Source: an uncultured Microcaldota archaeon
Lineage (GTDB): Archaea > Micrarchaeota > Micrarchaeia > Norongarragalinales > CAINOH01
Direction: 5' to 3'
Length of the DNA stretch: 64,000 nucleotides
NCBI GenBank assembly: GCA_903851445.1
Contig: CAINOH010000009.1
Coordinates: 197,784 to 261,783 of the forward strand
Shown here: positions 63,862 to 64,000 of the stretch, piece after piece
How positions within the stretch are numbered: the first letter of the stretch is position 1
Layout of the letters: every line of letters begins with the position of its first letter
Made by a program: the position numbers and the translations under genes
Notes under the pieces: model-generated
What the model was told of the DNA's origin: nothing
The model's database searches: none
Seen by the model: the letters and a program-made list of their open reading frames with translations, nothing else

Positions 63862-64000
63862 TTATGCCACCGGCAAGTCGAACGTGTACTGCACCTTCTG
63901 GAACCTGTTGCGCAGCGCGAGGACCTCGTCCTTGCAGTTCTTGTTCTCGATGAGCGCCTTGCGGAATATGACCGCAAGCTCGCCGAAGTCGCCTTCCTTC
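63862..64000 (-). CDS. glyA: C-terminus of probable serine hydroxymethyltransferase (partial)
   Basis: The last 45 codons of a gene entering from the right edge, ending in TAA at 63862-63864. The residues EGDFGELAVIFRKALIENKN and DEVLALRNRFQKVQYTF resemble the C-terminal helix pair of archaeal serine hydroxymethyltransferase, which ends in a helix followed by FQKVxYxF. GlyA makes glycine and methylenetetrahydrofolate, the one-carbon donor for ThyX-type enzymes. The identification rests on this short segment only. Confidence 0.65.
   Translation of the reverse strand, partial: KEGDFGELAVIFRKALIENKNCKDEVLALRNRFQKVQYTFDLPVA

Noticed and set aside
1-64000. CRISPR arrays, insertion sequences or prophage
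   Set aside because: No repeat-spacer pattern, transposase, integrase or phage structural gene was seen.

Overview
This window is a gene-dense piece of an archaeal chromosome (about 53-55% GC by eye). The archaeal assignment rests on informational genes: ribosomal proteins eL24, eS28, eL8/L7Ae, P0/L10 and P1/L12, RNA polymerase subunit K, Spt5, SecE, a histone-fold protein, Orc1/Cdc6, an aCPSF2-type beta-CASP nuclease, Taw1 (wyosine synthesis), archaeal-type MetRS, and a GTP-dependent dephospho-CoA kinase domain. Several genes have TATA boxes about 25 nt upstream of a start codon with no room for a leader. FtsZ, ScpB, small ribosomal clusters and many orphan genes suggest an uncultivated lineage, possibly DPANN (Diapherotrites or Micrarchaeota type); I cannot prove the lineage. 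No phage, insertion sequence or CRISPR array was seen.

Layout. 0-9 kb: end of an unknown gene, a double ThyX-like protein, an HTH-CBS regulator divergent from MetRS, a 261-nt RNA with tRNA-like ends, RNase HII, a second structured RNA candidate, a DnaQ-like exonuclease and ScpB. 9-17 kb: uS2, metallo-beta-lactamase protein, eL24-eS28-L7Ae cluster with a small upstream ORF, CorA, a HAD phosphatase, Taw1 and a PRC-barrel protein. 17-27 kb: NFACT-N protein, a MacB-like ABC system with an S-layer-type subunit, RpoK, an AlkD-like protein, an OB-fold protein, a Bud23-like methyltransferase, the histone, a coiled-coil protein, Nth and a PPAT-DPCK fusion. 27-35 kb: VapBC with a likely operator, CysRS behind its own tRNA-Cys, a methyltransferase, an endonuclease IV-like protein and orphan genes. 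35-46 kb: the L1-L10-P1 operon and the ftsZ-secE-spt5-L11 operon, separated by a block with an orphan membrane protein, an M3 peptidase and two tandem epimerases. 46-54 kb: dCMP deaminase, glycosyltransferases, tRNA-Val, three exported proteins, a YchF/Ygr210-type GTPase, glutaredoxin, Orc1/Cdc6. 54-64 kb: aCPSF2, an EamA transporter, a glmS-glmR-glmU-HAD operon, two DNA-binding regulators, and the C-terminus of a probable GlyA.

Functional links. dCMP deaminase makes dUMP, the substrate of ThyX-type enzymes. The glm operon would make UDP-GlcNAc for surface glycans, which fits the GT2 and GT39-like glycosyltransferases. Nth, the endonuclease IV-like protein and the AlkD-like protein are base-excision repair functions.

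The most interesting unexplained signals are three non-coding RNA candidates: a tRNA-ended RNA at 4697-4957, an RNA closed by a 14-bp terminal helix at about 6945-7245, and a three-way-junction candidate near 45446-45590. Next come the archaeal GlmS-GlmR-GlmU operon, the duplicated and degenerate ThyX protein, and the small ORF abutting L7Ae. Start sites below were moved from the ORF track where a TATA box, ribosome binding site or family N-terminus argued for another codon.
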